The notes under the pieces: generated by a model | Told to the model about the DNA's origin: nothing | Seen by the model: only the letters and a program-made list of their open reading frames with translations | The model's database searches: none | Shown here: in pieces, positions 24,228 to 33,613 of the stretch | Position numbering within the stretch: the first letter of the stretch is position 1 | How the letters are laid out: the number at the start of each line of letters is the position of its first letter | Program-made: the position numbers and the translations under genes | Assembly (NCBI RefSeq): GCF_012328925.1 | Contig: NZ_JAAXLS010000002.1 | Span: forward strand, 248,001 to 312,000 | From: Amycolatopsis acididurans | Lineage (GTDB): Bacteria > Actinomycetota > Actinomycetes > Mycobacteriales > Pseudonocardiaceae | Direction: 5' to 3' | Length of the DNA stretch: 64,000 nucleotides

Positions 24228-25405
24228 ACTCGTGGTCCGCGATCCGGCTCGTCGCGGGCCGGGAGATCTCGACCAAACTCCGGTCCAAGGCCTACATCAT
24301 CAGCACCGTGGTGATGATCGTGGCGTTCGTGGCGCTCGCGCTGATCCTCAAACTCGTGAGCGGCACGTCCGCCACCACCGTCGGCTACACGCCGGCCAAC
24401 GCCGCGCTCGCCGCACCACTGCAGGCGAGCGCGAAGGCGGTCGGCAAGATCGTCGACGTCAAGGAAGTCCCCGACGATCAGGCGGGCCGCGCGCAGGTCG
24501 CCGACGGATCGCTCGACGCCGTGCTCGTCGGTGACGGCACCGCGGTGCGAGTGGTGGTCAAGCAGAAACTGGACCAGCAGGGGCAGGCGGCGCTGAACGT
24601 GCTCGCCGGGCGGCTCGCGCTCAACCAGCAGATCACCGGCCTCGGTGGCGATCCGGCGAAGGTCGGCGCGGCCGTGGCGAACGCGCACGTCGACGTGCAG
24701 GCGCTGCAGAAACCCAAGGAGTACAACAGTCAGCAGCTCGCGCTCGGCATCATCGCCGGGGTGCTCATCTACCTGTCCCTGATGATCAACGGCCAGACCG
24801 TCGCACAGGGCGTGGTCGAGGAGAAGACCAGCCGCGTCGTGGAACTCCTGCTGGCCACGATCAGGCCATGGCAGCTGATGGCGGGCAAGGTGCTGGGCAT
24901 CGGCACGGTGGGTCTGCTGCAGATCGCGATACTCGGCGCGGCCGGGCTCACCGTGGGGCTCGGCAGCGGGGTGCTCACGATCTCCGCGTCGGCCGCCGCC
25001 GGAACCGTCATCTGGCTGATCGTGTGGTACCTGCTCGGGTTCGTCATGTACTCGATCGTGTTCGCCGGGCTCGGCGCGCTCGTGTCGCGGCAGGAGGAAG
25101 TGGGCGGCGCGGTCGCCCCCGCGCTGATGTTCGTGATCGCCGGATACATCGTCGGAATCTCGGTGCTGCCGTCCAATCCGGGCAGTCCGCTGGTCGAACT
25201 GCTGTCGGTGATCCCGGTCTTCGCTCCCACGCTGATGCCGATGCGGCTGGCGATGGGCGGCGTGCCGGTGTGGGAGGCGGGCCTGTCCGTGCTGCTGGTC
25301 GTGGTGCTCATCCCGGCGCTGATCTGGCTGTCCGCGCGGATCTACCGCAACGCGGTGCTGCGCAGCGGTGCTCGGGTGCGGCTGCGTGAGGCGCTGGCGG
25401 CCTAG
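24224..25405 (+). CDS. ABC transporter permease (NatB/ABC-2 type)
   Basis: This 393-residue membrane protein has one N-terminal helix (AYIISTVVMIVAFVALALIL), an extracytoplasmic domain of about 120 residues, then five or six helices (LGIIAGVLIYLSLMI through WEAGLSVLLVVVLIPALIWL). EEKTSRVVELLLATIRPWQL is the ABC-2/NatB signature loop. AGGAGG precedes the ATG. It pairs with the preceding ATPase. Its TAG stop shares CTAG with the convergent acetyltransferase. Confidence 0.9.
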   Translation: MNSWSAIRLVAGREISTKLRSKAYIISTVVMIVAFVALALILKLVSGTSATTVGYTPANAALAAPLQASAKAVGKIVDVKEVPDDQAGRAQVADGSLDAVLVGDGTAVRVVVKQKLDQQGQAALNVLAGRLALNQQITGLGGDPAKVGAAVANAHVDVQALQKPKEYNSQQLALGIIAGVLIYLSLMINGQTVAQGVVEEKTSRVVELLLATIRPWQLMAGKVLGIGTVGLLQIAILGAAGLTVGLGSGVLTISASAAAGTVIWLIVWYLLGFVMYSIVFAGLGALVSRQEEVGGAVAPALMFVIAGYIVGISVLPSNPGSPLVELLSVIPVFAPTLMPMRLAMGGVPVWEAGLSVLLVVVLIPALIWLSARIYRNAVLRSGARVRLREALAA

Positions 25406-26592
25406 AAACTCGTGCCGCACCACGGCGGAACGGCCGTGGACAGCAACCTGTCCGCGGCCGGCAACGCCGCCGGGTCGGTGACCTCGATCCGGCCGAGCGC
25501 GGCGAGCGTGCTGGGCCGCGCGTCGCCGAGGTAGAGCATGGCCAGCACGTCGGGGGTCAGGCGCAGGGCTGCGGGCAGTGCGGTGCGCTGCGCGCCCTCC
25601 GGCGAAATCCGGTACCGGCCGGAATTGCCGGGCAGGATCGTGTCGGTGATCTCGACGACCACCGGATCACCGTCGCCGTAGGTGCGGGCGGACAGCGCCT
25701 CGGCCACGTCGATCAGCCGCAGCCAGATCTCGTCGCTCATGCCCGACACCTGCGCCGCGCGGGGATCGACGAGCATCGCGCCGACCGGCTCGTCGACGGG
25801 ACGGTGCCGGGTCCAGACCTCCGCGACGAGGTCGATGCCCAGCACGAAACGCCACAGTCCGGCGAGCGCGCGGACGTCGGCGGCATGCAGATCGCGCACG
25901 GCGAGCACCGCGCCCTCGTGCGGCGGCCGTCCGGGCGCCGGTTCCAGTGGCCGGTACACGACGAAACCGTCGTCGTCATGCACGGCGACCGTGTGGCCGG
26001 TGAACGAGTGCCGTCCGCTGCCGGTGATCCACCAGTGTTCGGGGCGCGTCATCATCCCGGGCCGGTGCGGGCCGATGCGCGCGTACAACGCCGGAAGCTC
26101 CGCGCGGGCTTCGCCGGGATCGAGTATCCGCACCCGGCCCCCTTCCGGCGCGTCGGGCCGGAACGCCGACTGTCCGATCCGGAGGGTCAGCCCGCGGGTG
26201 GCGGCGCCGTACCCGAAGTGGCCGTAGATCATCGCCTCGCTCGCGTGCAGGTGCGCCAGCATCTCCCCACGCCGGGCGCAGTCGCGCAACTGCTCGCACA
26301 TCAACGCGGTCGCCACGCCACGCCGGGTGTGGTCGGCACGCACCCCCACCCCGTCCACCGCGGCCGCGGGAACCATTTTCCCGCCCGGCACACAGAGTTC
26401 GGTGCCGAACGAGCCGGCCGTCCCGATCACCCGCTCGCCGTCGAAGGCGCCGAACCGCCGGTCGGCGGTGACCGAGTTCGCGAACTGCTCGCGCGCCTCG
26501 TCCGCGCCCGTGAAATGCAGCGCCCGCCCCAGCACGTCGAACGCGGGCCGCTGCTCGGCATCGGTCAGTGGCCGGATGGTGAACTCGCCCAT
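25402..26592 (-). CDS. Eis-family GNAT N-acetyltransferase
   Basis: This 396-residue protein has the Eis three-part layout. An N-terminal GNAT fold has VDGVGVRADHTRRGVATALM for acetyl-CoA binding, a second GNAT-like half follows, and an SCP2-like C-terminal region ends in Phe, as the terminal carboxylate does in Eis. ASEAMIYGHFGYG is diagnostic. Eis enzymes acetylate several amines of aminoglycosides or protein lysines. It stands alone, so its substrate cannot be read from context. Confidence 0.88.
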   Translation of the reverse strand: MGEFTIRPLTDAEQRPAFDVLGRALHFTGADEAREQFANSVTADRRFGAFDGERVIGTAGSFGTELCVPGGKMVPAAAVDGVGVRADHTRRGVATALMCEQLRDCARRGEMLAHLHASEAMIYGHFGYGAATRGLTLRIGQSAFRPDAPEGGRVRILDPGEARAELPALYARIGPHRPGMMTRPEHWWITGSGRHSFTGHTVAVHDDDGFVVYRPLEPAPGRPPHEGAVLAVRDLHAADVRALAGLWRFVLGIDLVAEVWTRHRPVDEPVGAMLVDPRAAQVSGMSDEIWLRLIDVAEALSARTYGDGDPVVVEITDTILPGNSGRYRISPEGAQRTALPAALRLTPDVLAMLYLGDARPSTLAALGRIEVTDPAALPAADRLLSTAVPPWCGTSF

Positions 26593-26673
26593 GACCGGTC
26601 ATCATGCCGAGCGCGGCTGATCGCGCCCACCGATTTTCCGGCCGCGTACCCGGTGTCGGCACGCGGCCGGGCG

Positions 26674-27804
26674 TCAGCTCCTCAAGTACTTCAGCGTGTT
26701 GGCCAGCGAGTCCGACCACGGCGAAGCGAGGTCGAGGCGGCGCAGTTCGTCGGCGTGCTGCACCGCCGCCAGCTCCGCCATCAGCCGGTTGCGCATCCGG
26801 TCGTCGTGCGCGACGTTGGCGTTGCGCAGCGCGCGGGCGAGCCGGATCTTGCGGAACGGGGTGAACCACGGCGCGCGGGCGAGCCGGGCGGCGCGGCGGG
26901 CCGATCGGTCGCGGGTGCGGGCCAGCGCGTCGCGCTCGTCGTCGCCGAGACCGAGCCGCGACAGGAAGCGCTCTTTGAGCTCACGGCTCACGCGCCCCCA
27001 CGTGCCGACGCGGGTCCGCGAAGCACGTAGTTCCAGCCCGAGCGCCAGGTGCAGCATGACCACGCCGAGCACCGGGCCCAGCGCGACACGCGCGAGACCG
27101 GACACCGGGCCCGCGAGATCGAAGGCCATGTAACCGGACGCGGCGCACAGCGCCCACAGGATCAGGCGCGCCGGGCCGGGTTTGCCGTGCGCGCTGCGGA
27201 TACCGGCGCGCATCGCGAAACCGCACGCGATCAGCGCGACCTCGACCACGGCGAACATCGCGGCCCGCTCGTAGATGTTGCTGATCCCGAGCTTGTCACC
27301 GAAGAACCGCCACGAAGTGTCCACCGACACCAGCAGCGACATGAACGCCACGAGGTAGAAGCCGCGCGAGCCCTCCGGCGAGGTGCGCTTGGCGGGCGCG
27401 GGAGCCTCCTCGGTCGTCGTCACCGGCGGCTCGGTGGTCGTGTCGTCCGCCGCCTCGGCTTCCGGCGTGTCGGTCTTCTCGGCTTCCTCGCTGTTCTTGC
27501 GGGAGTCCAGTTCGGTCAGCATCTCCAGGGACATGCGCGGCAGATCGCCGGTGTCGCCGAGGCCGCGCTCCTTGCGCCATTTCTCGACCTGAGTGGACAC
27601 GTAGGCCCGCTCGCGCTTGGGGCTGGTCACGACGCCGTAGGTCACCAGGAACGCCAGGACGTCCGATGTCGACGGCTGAACCAGTGCCTCGCACGCGTAG
27701 CGGATCTTCTCGTCCATGGTGTCCAGCATGACCAGCCGCGCGGCATGCGCCGCACTGCTGAGGACATCCGTTGAAGCAGCCTGCTGGTCGCGCTCGGTTT
27801 CCAT
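26674..27804 (-). CDS. membrane protein with winged-helix-like N-domain and DUF2637-like core
   Basis: This 376-residue protein has an N-terminal part (residues about 20-95, DEKIRYACEALVQPSTSDVL and VSTQVEKWRKERG) that resembles a winged helix. An acidic, Thr/Pro-rich linker (about 105-150) follows. Four hydrophobic helices (GFYLVAFMSLLVSV, AAMFAVVEVALIACGFAM, LILWALCAASGYMAFDL, VALGPVLGVVMLHLAL) resemble DUF2637/SpdB proteins of actinobacterial conjugative elements. The basic C-terminus is cytoplasmic. AAGGA precedes the ATG. No other plasmid or ICE gene is nearby, so it may be an orphan remnant or a domesticated protein. Confidence 0.6.
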   Translation of the reverse strand: METERDQQAASTDVLSSAAHAARLVMLDTMDEKIRYACEALVQPSTSDVLAFLVTYGVVTSPKRERAYVSTQVEKWRKERGLGDTGDLPRMSLEMLTELDSRKNSEEAEKTDTPEAEAADDTTTEPPVTTTEEAPAPAKRTSPEGSRGFYLVAFMSLLVSVDTSWRFFGDKLGISNIYERAAMFAVVEVALIACGFAMRAGIRSAHGKPGPARLILWALCAASGYMAFDLAGPVSGLARVALGPVLGVVMLHLALGLELRASRTRVGTWGRVSRELKERFLSRLGLGDDERDALARTRDRSARRAARLARAPWFTPFRKIRLARALRNANVAHDDRMRNRLMAELAAVQHADELRRLDLASPWSDSLANTLKYLRS

Positions 27805-27991
27805 GTCGTTATCCTTGTGAAGTTCTCGTCGGTGGGGGTCGCGAGCATAGCGGGTGTTCATCCATTCGTGGTGGCCGCCCTGTGCTATGGCTCGCCAGAC
27901 GGGTCGCCGGGCTCGCCTGACCATCCACTGTGGCCGCCACCGTTCGCCCCCGGGTACGCCCGACCGGCTCCCGGCAGGCACCATCGTCTCC

Positions 27992-28468
27992 GTGACCGAC
28001 ACCTTCACCACCGCGGACCTCGTCGACGAACACGGCGACGCGCTCCGTGTCTGCGACACCCAGTTCCAGTCCTACGGCGGGCACACCACGTTCAGCGGCC
28101 CCATCCGCACCGTGTCCTGCCACGAGGACAACGGCCTGCTCCGCGACCTGCTGCGCACGCCGGGCAACGGCGCGGTGCTCGTCATCGACGGCGGCGGTTC
28201 GCTGCACTCCGCGCTCACCGGCGACCTCATCGCCCGCGCCGCCGCCGACAACGGCTGGGCGGGACTGATCATCAACGGCGCGGTCCGCGACAGCGTGGAG
28301 CTGGCCAAGATCCCGCTCGGGGTCAAGGCGCTCGGCACGAATCCCCGTAAGAGCGCGAAGACCGGCGCGGGCGCACTCGACGTCCCGGTCGGCTTCGGCG
28401 GCGTCACGTTCGTTCCCGGCGACACCGTCTACGCCGACCCCGACGGCGTGGCGGTACTGCCGGCCTGA
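27992..28468 (+). CDS. rraA: RraA family protein (RNase E regulator / HMG-oxaloacetate aldolase fold)
   Basis: This 158-residue protein has [37 protein letters not shown] and [11 protein letters not shown], all hallmarks of RraA. VRD holds the metal-side Asp and Arg of the aldolase branch. Members inhibit RNase E or cleave 4-hydroxy-4-methyl-2-oxoglutarate/oxaloacetate. Which applies here cannot be read. GTG at 27992 gives the usual family length. The 3' end overlaps the convergent ligase gene by 40 bases. The 187 bases before it hold no clear promoter, only copies of TGGCCGCC. Confidence 0.88.
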   Translation: MTDTFTTADLVDEHGDALRVCDTQFQSYGGHTTFSGPIRTVSCHEDNGLLRDLLRTPGNGAVLVIDGGGSLHSALTGDLIARAAADNGWAGLIINGAVRDSVELAKIPLGVKALGTNPRKSAKTGAGALDVPVGFGGVTFVPGDTVYADPDGVAVLPA

Positions 28469-29841
28469 CTCGCGAACGCGGCCCGCACCGCGCGCTTGTC
28501 GATCTTCCCGGCCCCGGTCATCGGCAGCGCGTCGGCGAAGTCCACACGCGCCGGGACGTAATGCTCGCGGCCGAACGACGCGCGAGCATGCGCCCGGACC
28601 TCGTCGGCGCTGAGCGGGCCGTCGGCGACGACGACGGCGTGCAGCGACCCGCCGTCGCCGAACACGACCGCCCCGCGCACCGCCGGGTGCGCGATCAGCG
28701 CGTGCTCGACGGTGGCCGGAGCGATCTTGGTGCCGTGTTCGCCGACGATCACCATCTCGTCGGCGCGGTCGAGCAGGTAGAGGTAGCCCTCGTCGTCGAA
28801 GCGGCCGAGGTCGCCGGTGGGCAGCCAGCCGTCGCCCACCGGCGGGGCGCCGAGGTAACCGTCCATCATGGCCAGTCCACGCACCTCGACCTCGCCGTCG
28901 ACGATCCGCGCCGCCATGCCCGGCACGATCCGGCCGACCGAGCCGAGCCGGTCCGGCCGGCCGATCAGCTCGCCGGCGGAGATGCTGGCGATCATCGGTG
29001 CTTCGGTGAGGCCGTAGCCCTGTCCGACGACGGGCCCGAACACGTCGAGGGCCTGTGCGAGCCGGTGCGGCGGCAGCGGCGCGGCGCCCAGCGACAGGGA
29101 CCGGACGCTGTCCAGGCGGGTGCCCGGTCGGCCCGGATGGTCGAGCACGGCCGCCAGCCGCGGCGGCGTCAGCGACAGCGAGGTGATCCGGTGCCGTTCG
29201 ATGTCGGCGAGCACCGCTCCGGCATCAAAACCGTTGCGTATCACCACGCTGTCGCCGCGCAGCAGGGCACCGACCACGCTCGCGTGCCCGGTCATGTGCG
29301 TCATCGGGGCGACGACGAGCGTGCGCTCGGGCTCCGGCGATTTGGTGAAGATGTGCGCCATGCCGTCGTAGATGCCGCTGTGGCGGATCAGTTTCGGCAC
29401 ACCGGTGGTGCCGCCGGTCGGGAACAGCACGTCCACCGCGGCGGGCGGATCGAGCGGGACCGGCTCGCCGTCGAGATCGGCCACGCCGCGCACGTCCCCG
29501 TGCGGCCACGCCGCCGGCCGGTCGGTGACGACGGTGGTCACGCCGGCGGCAGCGGCGGCGGCGTGCTGGTCCGCGGCGGGCGCGGACGCCGGCACGAGCA
29601 GCACGCGCGCACCCCGCAGCATCGCCGCGAGCTGGACGAGCACGGTCTCCGGCCGGTTCGCCAGGTCGACGGCCACCACATCGGCCGCGCCGAGCCCGCC
29701 GTGCAGGCGGAGCAGGACCTCGCGCGCCTCGCGGTAGGTCATCGGGACGTCGTGGTGGAACAGCACGTCGTCCCCGCCGTCGTCGAGCGCGGCGAGGGCG
29801 GCGGTGAGGAAAACACTGCGCGGGCGCACGGGTGTCCACAT
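28429..29841 (-). CDS. AMP-binding acyl-CoA synthetase-like protein
   Basis: This 470-residue ANL-superfamily enzyme has the P-loop [12 protein letters not shown] in place of the usual TSGTTGx[12 protein letters not shown] (A5), [20 protein letters not shown] (A7) and [12 protein letters not shown] carrying the A10 Lys follow. It would activate a carboxylate as an acyl-adenylate and pass it to CoA. It begins at ATG 29841, which overlaps the SDR stop by one base (TAATG). It is the last gene of the 28-36 kb acyl-CoA operon. Confidence 0.85.
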   Translation of the reverse strand: MWTPVRPRSVFLTAALAALDDGGDDVLFHHDVPMTYREAREVLLRLHGGLGAADVVAVDLANRPETVLVQLAAMLRGARVLLVPASAPAADQHAAAAAAGVTTVVTDRPAAWPHGDVRGVADLDGEPVPLDPPAAVDVLFPTGGTTGVPKLIRHSGIYDGMAHIFTKSPEPERTLVVAPMTHMTGHASVVGALLRGDSVVIRNGFDAGAVLADIERHRITSLSLTPPRLAAVLDHPGRPGTRLDSVRSLSLGAAPLPPHRLAQALDVFGPVVGQGYGLTEAPMIASISAGELIGRPDRLGSVGRIVPGMAARIVDGEVEVRGLAMMDGYLGAPPVGDGWLPTGDLGRFDDEGYLYLLDRADEMVIVGEHGTKIAPATVEHALIAHPAVRGAVVFGDGGSLHAVVVADGPLSADEVRAHARASFGREHYVPARVDFADALPMTGAGKIDKRAVRAAFASQAGSTATPSGSA

Positions 29842-30614
29842 TAGAAGATCGAGTAACCGCCGTCGACGACGAAGCTGTCGCCGGTGTGGAAGCCCCCTCC
29901 CGCGCGCGAGGCCAGGTACACCGCCAGCGGCCCGAAGTCGTCGGGCCCGCCCCAGCGCCGCACCGGCATCCGGGGCATCACGTTGCCCTCGAACTTGTCG
30001 TTGTGCAGGATCGGCGAAGCCAGCGGCGTCTCGGTCCAGCCCGCGACGATCGAATGCGCGGTGATGTCGTACCGGGCCAGTTCGACGGCCAGCCCGCGCA
30101 TCAGAGCGGCGAGCCCGGCCTTGCTCGCCGAGTAGGCCTCGTTGCGCGGCGCGCCGTGGATCGCCGACACGCTGGAGGTGCCGACGAGCACGCCGCCGCC
30201 CTGGCGGTCGATCATGTGCGCCGCCGCGGCACGCAGCGTGAGGAACGCGCCGTCGAGGTTCACCCGTGTCACCCGGCGGAACTCCTCGAGCGAGGTCTGC
30301 ACGAACGGCGTCATCCGGCCGCTGACGCCCGCGTTGGCGAAGCACGAGTCGACCCGGCCGAAGGTCGCGAGTGTCTCCCCGAACGCGGCCTCGACCTCGG
30401 CCTCCGCGCCGACGTCGCAGCGCACGGCGTGCGCCTTCGTGCCGTGCTTTTCCAGTTCGCGCACCGCCTGGGCGTTGCGCTCGGCGTTCGTGCCCCACAC
30501 GCACACGTCCGCGCCCGCCCGCGCGAGACCGTGTGCCATGCCGAGCCCGATCCCGGAGTTGCCGCCGGTGATCAGCGCGACATGTCCGTGCAGGTCGAAC
30601 GTCGGGTCAGTCAT
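29841..30614 (-). CDS. SDR family oxidoreductase
   Basis: This 257-residue classical SDR has the cofactor motif TGGNSGIG near residue 17, the structural CFANAG, and the active site S and YSASKAG (Tyr-X3-Lys). It closes with SFVVDGGYSIF. Met-Gly-Trp-Gly-type residues before the Rossmann arginine do not settle NAD or NADP use. It probably oxidises a hydroxyacyl-CoA or reduces a ketone in the surrounding catabolic pathway. Its start overlaps the kinase gene stop by 8 bases. Confidence 0.9.
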   Translation of the reverse strand: MTDPTFDLHGHVALITGGNSGIGLGMAHGLARAGADVCVWGTNAERNAQAVRELEKHGTKAHAVRCDVGAEAEVEAAFGETLATFGRVDSCFANAGVSGRMTPFVQTSLEEFRRVTRVNLDGAFLTLRAAAAHMIDRQGGGVLVGTSSVSAIHGAPRNEAYSASKAGLAALMRGLAVELARYDITAHSIVAGWTETPLASPILHNDKFEGNVMPRMPVRRWGGPDDFGPLAVYLASRAGGGFHTGDSFVVDGGYSIF

Positions 30615-31629
30615 TCATGTCCTCCAACTCGTTTCGTGCGGCCTCGGCGAGCCGCACGGTTTCCTCCGCCCGCGCCTGAGCCTGGTACCCGTCATCGGCC
30701 ATGTGCCCGCCCAGATAGCGGGCGCGCACGCCGACCCCGATGCACGCCGCTCGCCAGCGCGCGAACGCGATCCAGTACGGCAGATCCGCCACGTCCCGCC
30801 CGGAGCGGGCGGCGTAGCGCGCCACCATTTCGGCGCGCGACGGGAAACCCGGAACCGTGCTCGGGGTCGGTGTCACGGCCGGGATCTCCTCGCCCGGCTC
30901 CCGCCAGCTCGCCGCGAGCCAGCCCAGGTCCGCCAGTGGATCGCCGGAGGTCGCCAGCTCCCAGTCGAACACCGCGCGCACACCTCCGTCCGGGCCGAAC
31001 GCGACATTGCCCGGCCGGTAGTCGCCGTGCACGATCCCGTTGCTCTGCTGAGGAACGTGCCGGGCGAGCAGGTCGTGCACGTCGTCGAGCAGCGCGAGCT
31101 CCGGCGCGCCCGTCGCGTGCACCTGGGCGCGCCACCGGCGCAGCTGGCGTTGCGCGTAGCCGGTGCGGCGCACCAGATCCCCGAGCCCGAGTTCGACCGG
31201 ATCGAGTGCGTGCAGTGCCACCAGCACGTCCACAAGCTGTTCACCTGCTTCGGCACGGGCGCCGGGCGGGAACGCGCGCCCCTCGCTCTCGTCCGCAAGC
31301 ACCCGGCCGTCCACGAACCCCATGACGTAGAACTCCGCACCGGTGACCTCGGGGTCGGCGCAGTACGCCAGGGGCCGCGCGACCGGGACCGCGGTGCCGG
31401 ACAGCGCGGAGACGAAACGCCACTCGCGGCTCATGTCGTGCGCGGTCGTGAGCACGCCACCGGTCGGTGGCCTGCGCAGTGCGTAGAGCGCACCCGCGGC
31501 GTCGGTGAGCCGGAACGTGAGGTTCGAACGGCCACCGGCGATCAGCTCGAACTCGACCGGCTCGGCCAGGCCGTGCTCCGCGAGCCAGCGGCTGACCCGT
31601 TTCTCGTCGAGCGCCTCAGCGGCCGGCAT
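30607..31629 (-). CDS. APH-type phosphotransferase (ACAD10/11 or LvaA-like kinase)
   Basis: This 340-residue protein has the APH/choline kinase fold. Its nucleotide-binding start is ELIAGGRSNLTFRLTD, the catalytic loop is GIVHGDYRPGNVAF (HGDxxxxN), and the metal site is AVFDWELATSGDPLADLGWL. In family members linked to acyl-CoA dehydrogenases (LvaA in levulinate catabolism, the kinase half of ACAD10/11) the enzyme phosphorylates 4-hydroxyacyl-CoA. The location among acyl-CoA genes supports that role over antibiotic resistance. ATG at 31629 is chosen; 14 bases overlap the enoyl-CoA hydratase remnant. Confidence 0.82.
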   Translation of the reverse strand: MPAAEALDEKRVSRWLAEHGLAEPVEFELIAGGRSNLTFRLTDAAGALYALRRPPTGGVLTTAHDMSREWRFVSALSGTAVPVARPLAYCADPEVTGAEFYVMGFVDGRVLADESEGRAFPPGARAEAGEQLVDVLVALHALDPVELGLGDLVRRTGYAQRQLRRWRAQVHATGAPELALLDDVHDLLARHVPQQSNGIVHGDYRPGNVAFGPDGGVRAVFDWELATSGDPLADLGWLAASWREPGEEIPAVTPTPSTVPGFPSRAEMVARYAARSGRDVADLPYWIAFARWRAACIGVGVRARYLGGHMADDGYQAQARAEETVRLAEAARNELEDMND

Positions 31630-31924
31630 ACCGCGCCTCCCGCCGTTGCAGGAAGGAGCGCACGCCCGCACGATGGTCCTCGGTCGCGAACAACTCCGCC
31701 AGCGCGGCGGGCATGATCCGGTCGTCGTCCACGACCCGGCCCACCAGGCCGATTCGCTCGGCTCGGTCGGCGTCGATCACCTCACCGGTGAACGGCAGTT
31801 CCCCCGCGCGCTCCCGGCCCACCAGCTGCGCCAGCCATGCGATGCCCGCGACGTCGCCCGAGCAGAACGACCGGCCCGCGACGTCGCCGTGCTCGGTGTA
31901 GGTGGTGTCCCGCAACGTCGTCAT
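31616..31924 (-). pseudogene. internally deleted enoyl-CoA hydratase
   Basis: The 102-residue frame begins MTTLRDTTYTEHGDVAG like a crotonase. It then jumps to RSFCSGDVAGIAWLAQLVG and ends normally (GEVIDADRAERIGLVGRVVDD). About 150 residues are missing, including the oxyanion-hole segments and the catalytic glutamates, while the reading frame is kept. It remains translationally coupled on both sides (its ATG overlaps the upstream ligase TGA), so deletion spared operon expression. Enzyme activity is not possible. Confidence 0.8.
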
Positions 31925-33603
31925 GCCCGCACCTCCGCCTCGACCACCGGCCGCAGATCGCGTTTGAGCACCTTCCCGCTCGGGGTGCGCGGCAGTGGGC
32001 GGGACCGGAACACGACGTGCGCGGGCACCTTGAACGAGGCGAGGTGCCCGGCCACGTGCCGCCGGATCTCTGCCGCCGTGACGGTCGTTTCCGCACGCGG
32101 CACCACGACCGCGACCACTTCCTCGCCGAGTATCGGATGCGGCACGCCGACGACGGCGGCGTCCTCGACCGCCGGATGCCGGAAGAGCACGGCCTCGACC
32201 TCGGTGCAGTAGATGTTCTCCCCGCCCCGGATCACGACGTCCTTCATCCGGTCGACGACGTAGACCCAGCCGCCGGAGACCCGGCCCAGGTCGCCGGTGT
32301 GGAACCAGCCGTCGGTGAACGCCGCGGCGGTCGCCTCCGGGTTGTTCCAGTACCCGCGCACGATGTTCGGTCCGCGGAACCACAGCTCGCCGACCTGGCC
32401 CTCGGGCACGTCCTCGCCGGTGGCCGGATCCACCACCCGGACGTCGGTGCCGGGCTGGCACCGGCCGACGCTGTCCGGCCGCTCGACGTACTCGGCGCCG
32501 GTGTTGCTCACGACCGCCGAGGTGGTCTCGGTCAGCCCGTATCCGTTGCCGGGGGCCACGAGCGCGTCGAAGGTCCGGTCCACCCCGCCCACCAGATCCG
32601 GCGGGATCGGCGCGCCGCCCATGCCGATCCCGGCGAGGCTCGCGAAGTCCTCCTCGTGCCCGGCCGCGTCGGCCAGCAGGCCGCGGATCACGGTCGGCAC
32701 ACCCGACACCGCGGTCAGCCGCTCCCGCCTGATCAGCGCGCGGGCCTCGCCGGGATCCCACCGGTACTGGGTGACGAGCTTCGCCCCGGTCATCGCGGTG
32801 TAGGCGAGGCCGGTGATACCGGCGATGTGGAACAGCGGGAAGGTGCACAGCGTGCCGGGCTGCGGCGCCGCCGGATCGGGCGGCGGCGGTTCGCCACCGT
32901 TGGCCATCGCGGCGCTGACGAACGTGCCCAGTGCCGTGTTGAGCAGGTTCGTGCAGTGGTTGCGGTGCGTGCCGACGGCACCCTTGGGTTTGCCCGTGGT
33001 GCCCGAGGTGTACAGGATGGTCGCGTCGTCGTCCGGCTCGATCGCGACGTCCGGCGGTTTCGCCTCCGGATCCAGCGACGCGAGCAGTTCGTCCCAGGGC
33101 CGGCCCGCCGCTCCGTCGCCGCGCACTTCGATCAGCGGCGTGCTCAGGTGCGGCGCGAGGAGCGCGGCGCGCTCGACGTCGGCCACCACGAGTTTCGCGG
33201 CCGCGTCCTCGACGGCGTAGCACAGTTCGGCCGCGGTCCACCACGCGTTGAGCGGCACCAGGACGATCCCGAGAAGCTGGGCGGCCCAGAACACGGGTGT
33301 CCATTCCGGATAGTTGCGCATCGACACCGCGAGCCGGTCTCCCTTGCCCAGCCCGTATTCCTCGCTCAGGCACCGCGCCAGCCCCGCGATGGTGCGCGCC
33401 TGCTCGGCAAAGGTCCAGCGCTCGTCGCGGTAGACGAGGAACGGGCGCTCACCGAACGCCGCGCACGACACCGCGATCTCACGCAGGGTGTGCGGCCCGG
33501 TGGTGAACACCCGCATCGGGATGCCGCGGACGAGTCGTTCGCCGATCTCGAAGGGTTGCCCGGGAGCGGTGAACCGCGCGATCAGCTCCGGCCGGCCGGT
33601 CAT
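31921..33603 (-). CDS. long-chain or aryl acyl-CoA ligase
   Basis: This 560-residue ANL enzyme has the P-loop ILYTSGTTGKPKGAVGTH, PGNGYGLTETTS, GWFHTGDLGRVSGGWVYVVD and the catalytic Lys in LPRTPSGKVLKRDL. GGENIYCTEVEAVL is the hinge and reorientation region. It forms acyl-CoA from a free acid, ATP and CoA. An unusual proline-rich insert (GGEPPPPDPAAPQPG) lies before the A3-A4 region. It starts 10 bases after the TetR gene and is the second gene of the operon. Confidence 0.92.
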   Translation of the reverse strand: MTGRPELIARFTAPGQPFEIGERLVRGIPMRVFTTGPHTLREIAVSCAAFGERPFLVYRDERWTFAEQARTIAGLARCLSEEYGLGKGDRLAVSMRNYPEWTPVFWAAQLLGIVLVPLNAWWTAAELCYAVEDAAAKLVVADVERAALLAPHLSTPLIEVRGDGAAGRPWDELLASLDPEAKPPDVAIEPDDDATILYTSGTTGKPKGAVGTHRNHCTNLLNTALGTFVSAAMANGGEPPPPDPAAPQPGTLCTFPLFHIAGITGLAYTAMTGAKLVTQYRWDPGEARALIRRERLTAVSGVPTVIRGLLADAAGHEEDFASLAGIGMGGAPIPPDLVGGVDRTFDALVAPGNGYGLTETTSAVVSNTGAEYVERPDSVGRCQPGTDVRVVDPATGEDVPEGQVGELWFRGPNIVRGYWNNPEATAAAFTDGWFHTGDLGRVSGGWVYVVDRMKDVVIRGGENIYCTEVEAVLFRHPAVEDAAVVGVPHPILGEEVVAVVVPRAETTVTAAEIRRHVAGHLASFKVPAHVVFRSRPLPRTPSGKVLKRDLRPVVEAEVRA

Positions 33604-33613
33604 CGCCGCACCC

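Noticed and set aside
30607..31629. Aminoglycoside resistance (APH) gene
   Set aside because: The fold is APH-like, but the gene is embedded among acyl-CoA genes and resembles the ACAD10/11-linked kinases, so a metabolic kinase is more likely.
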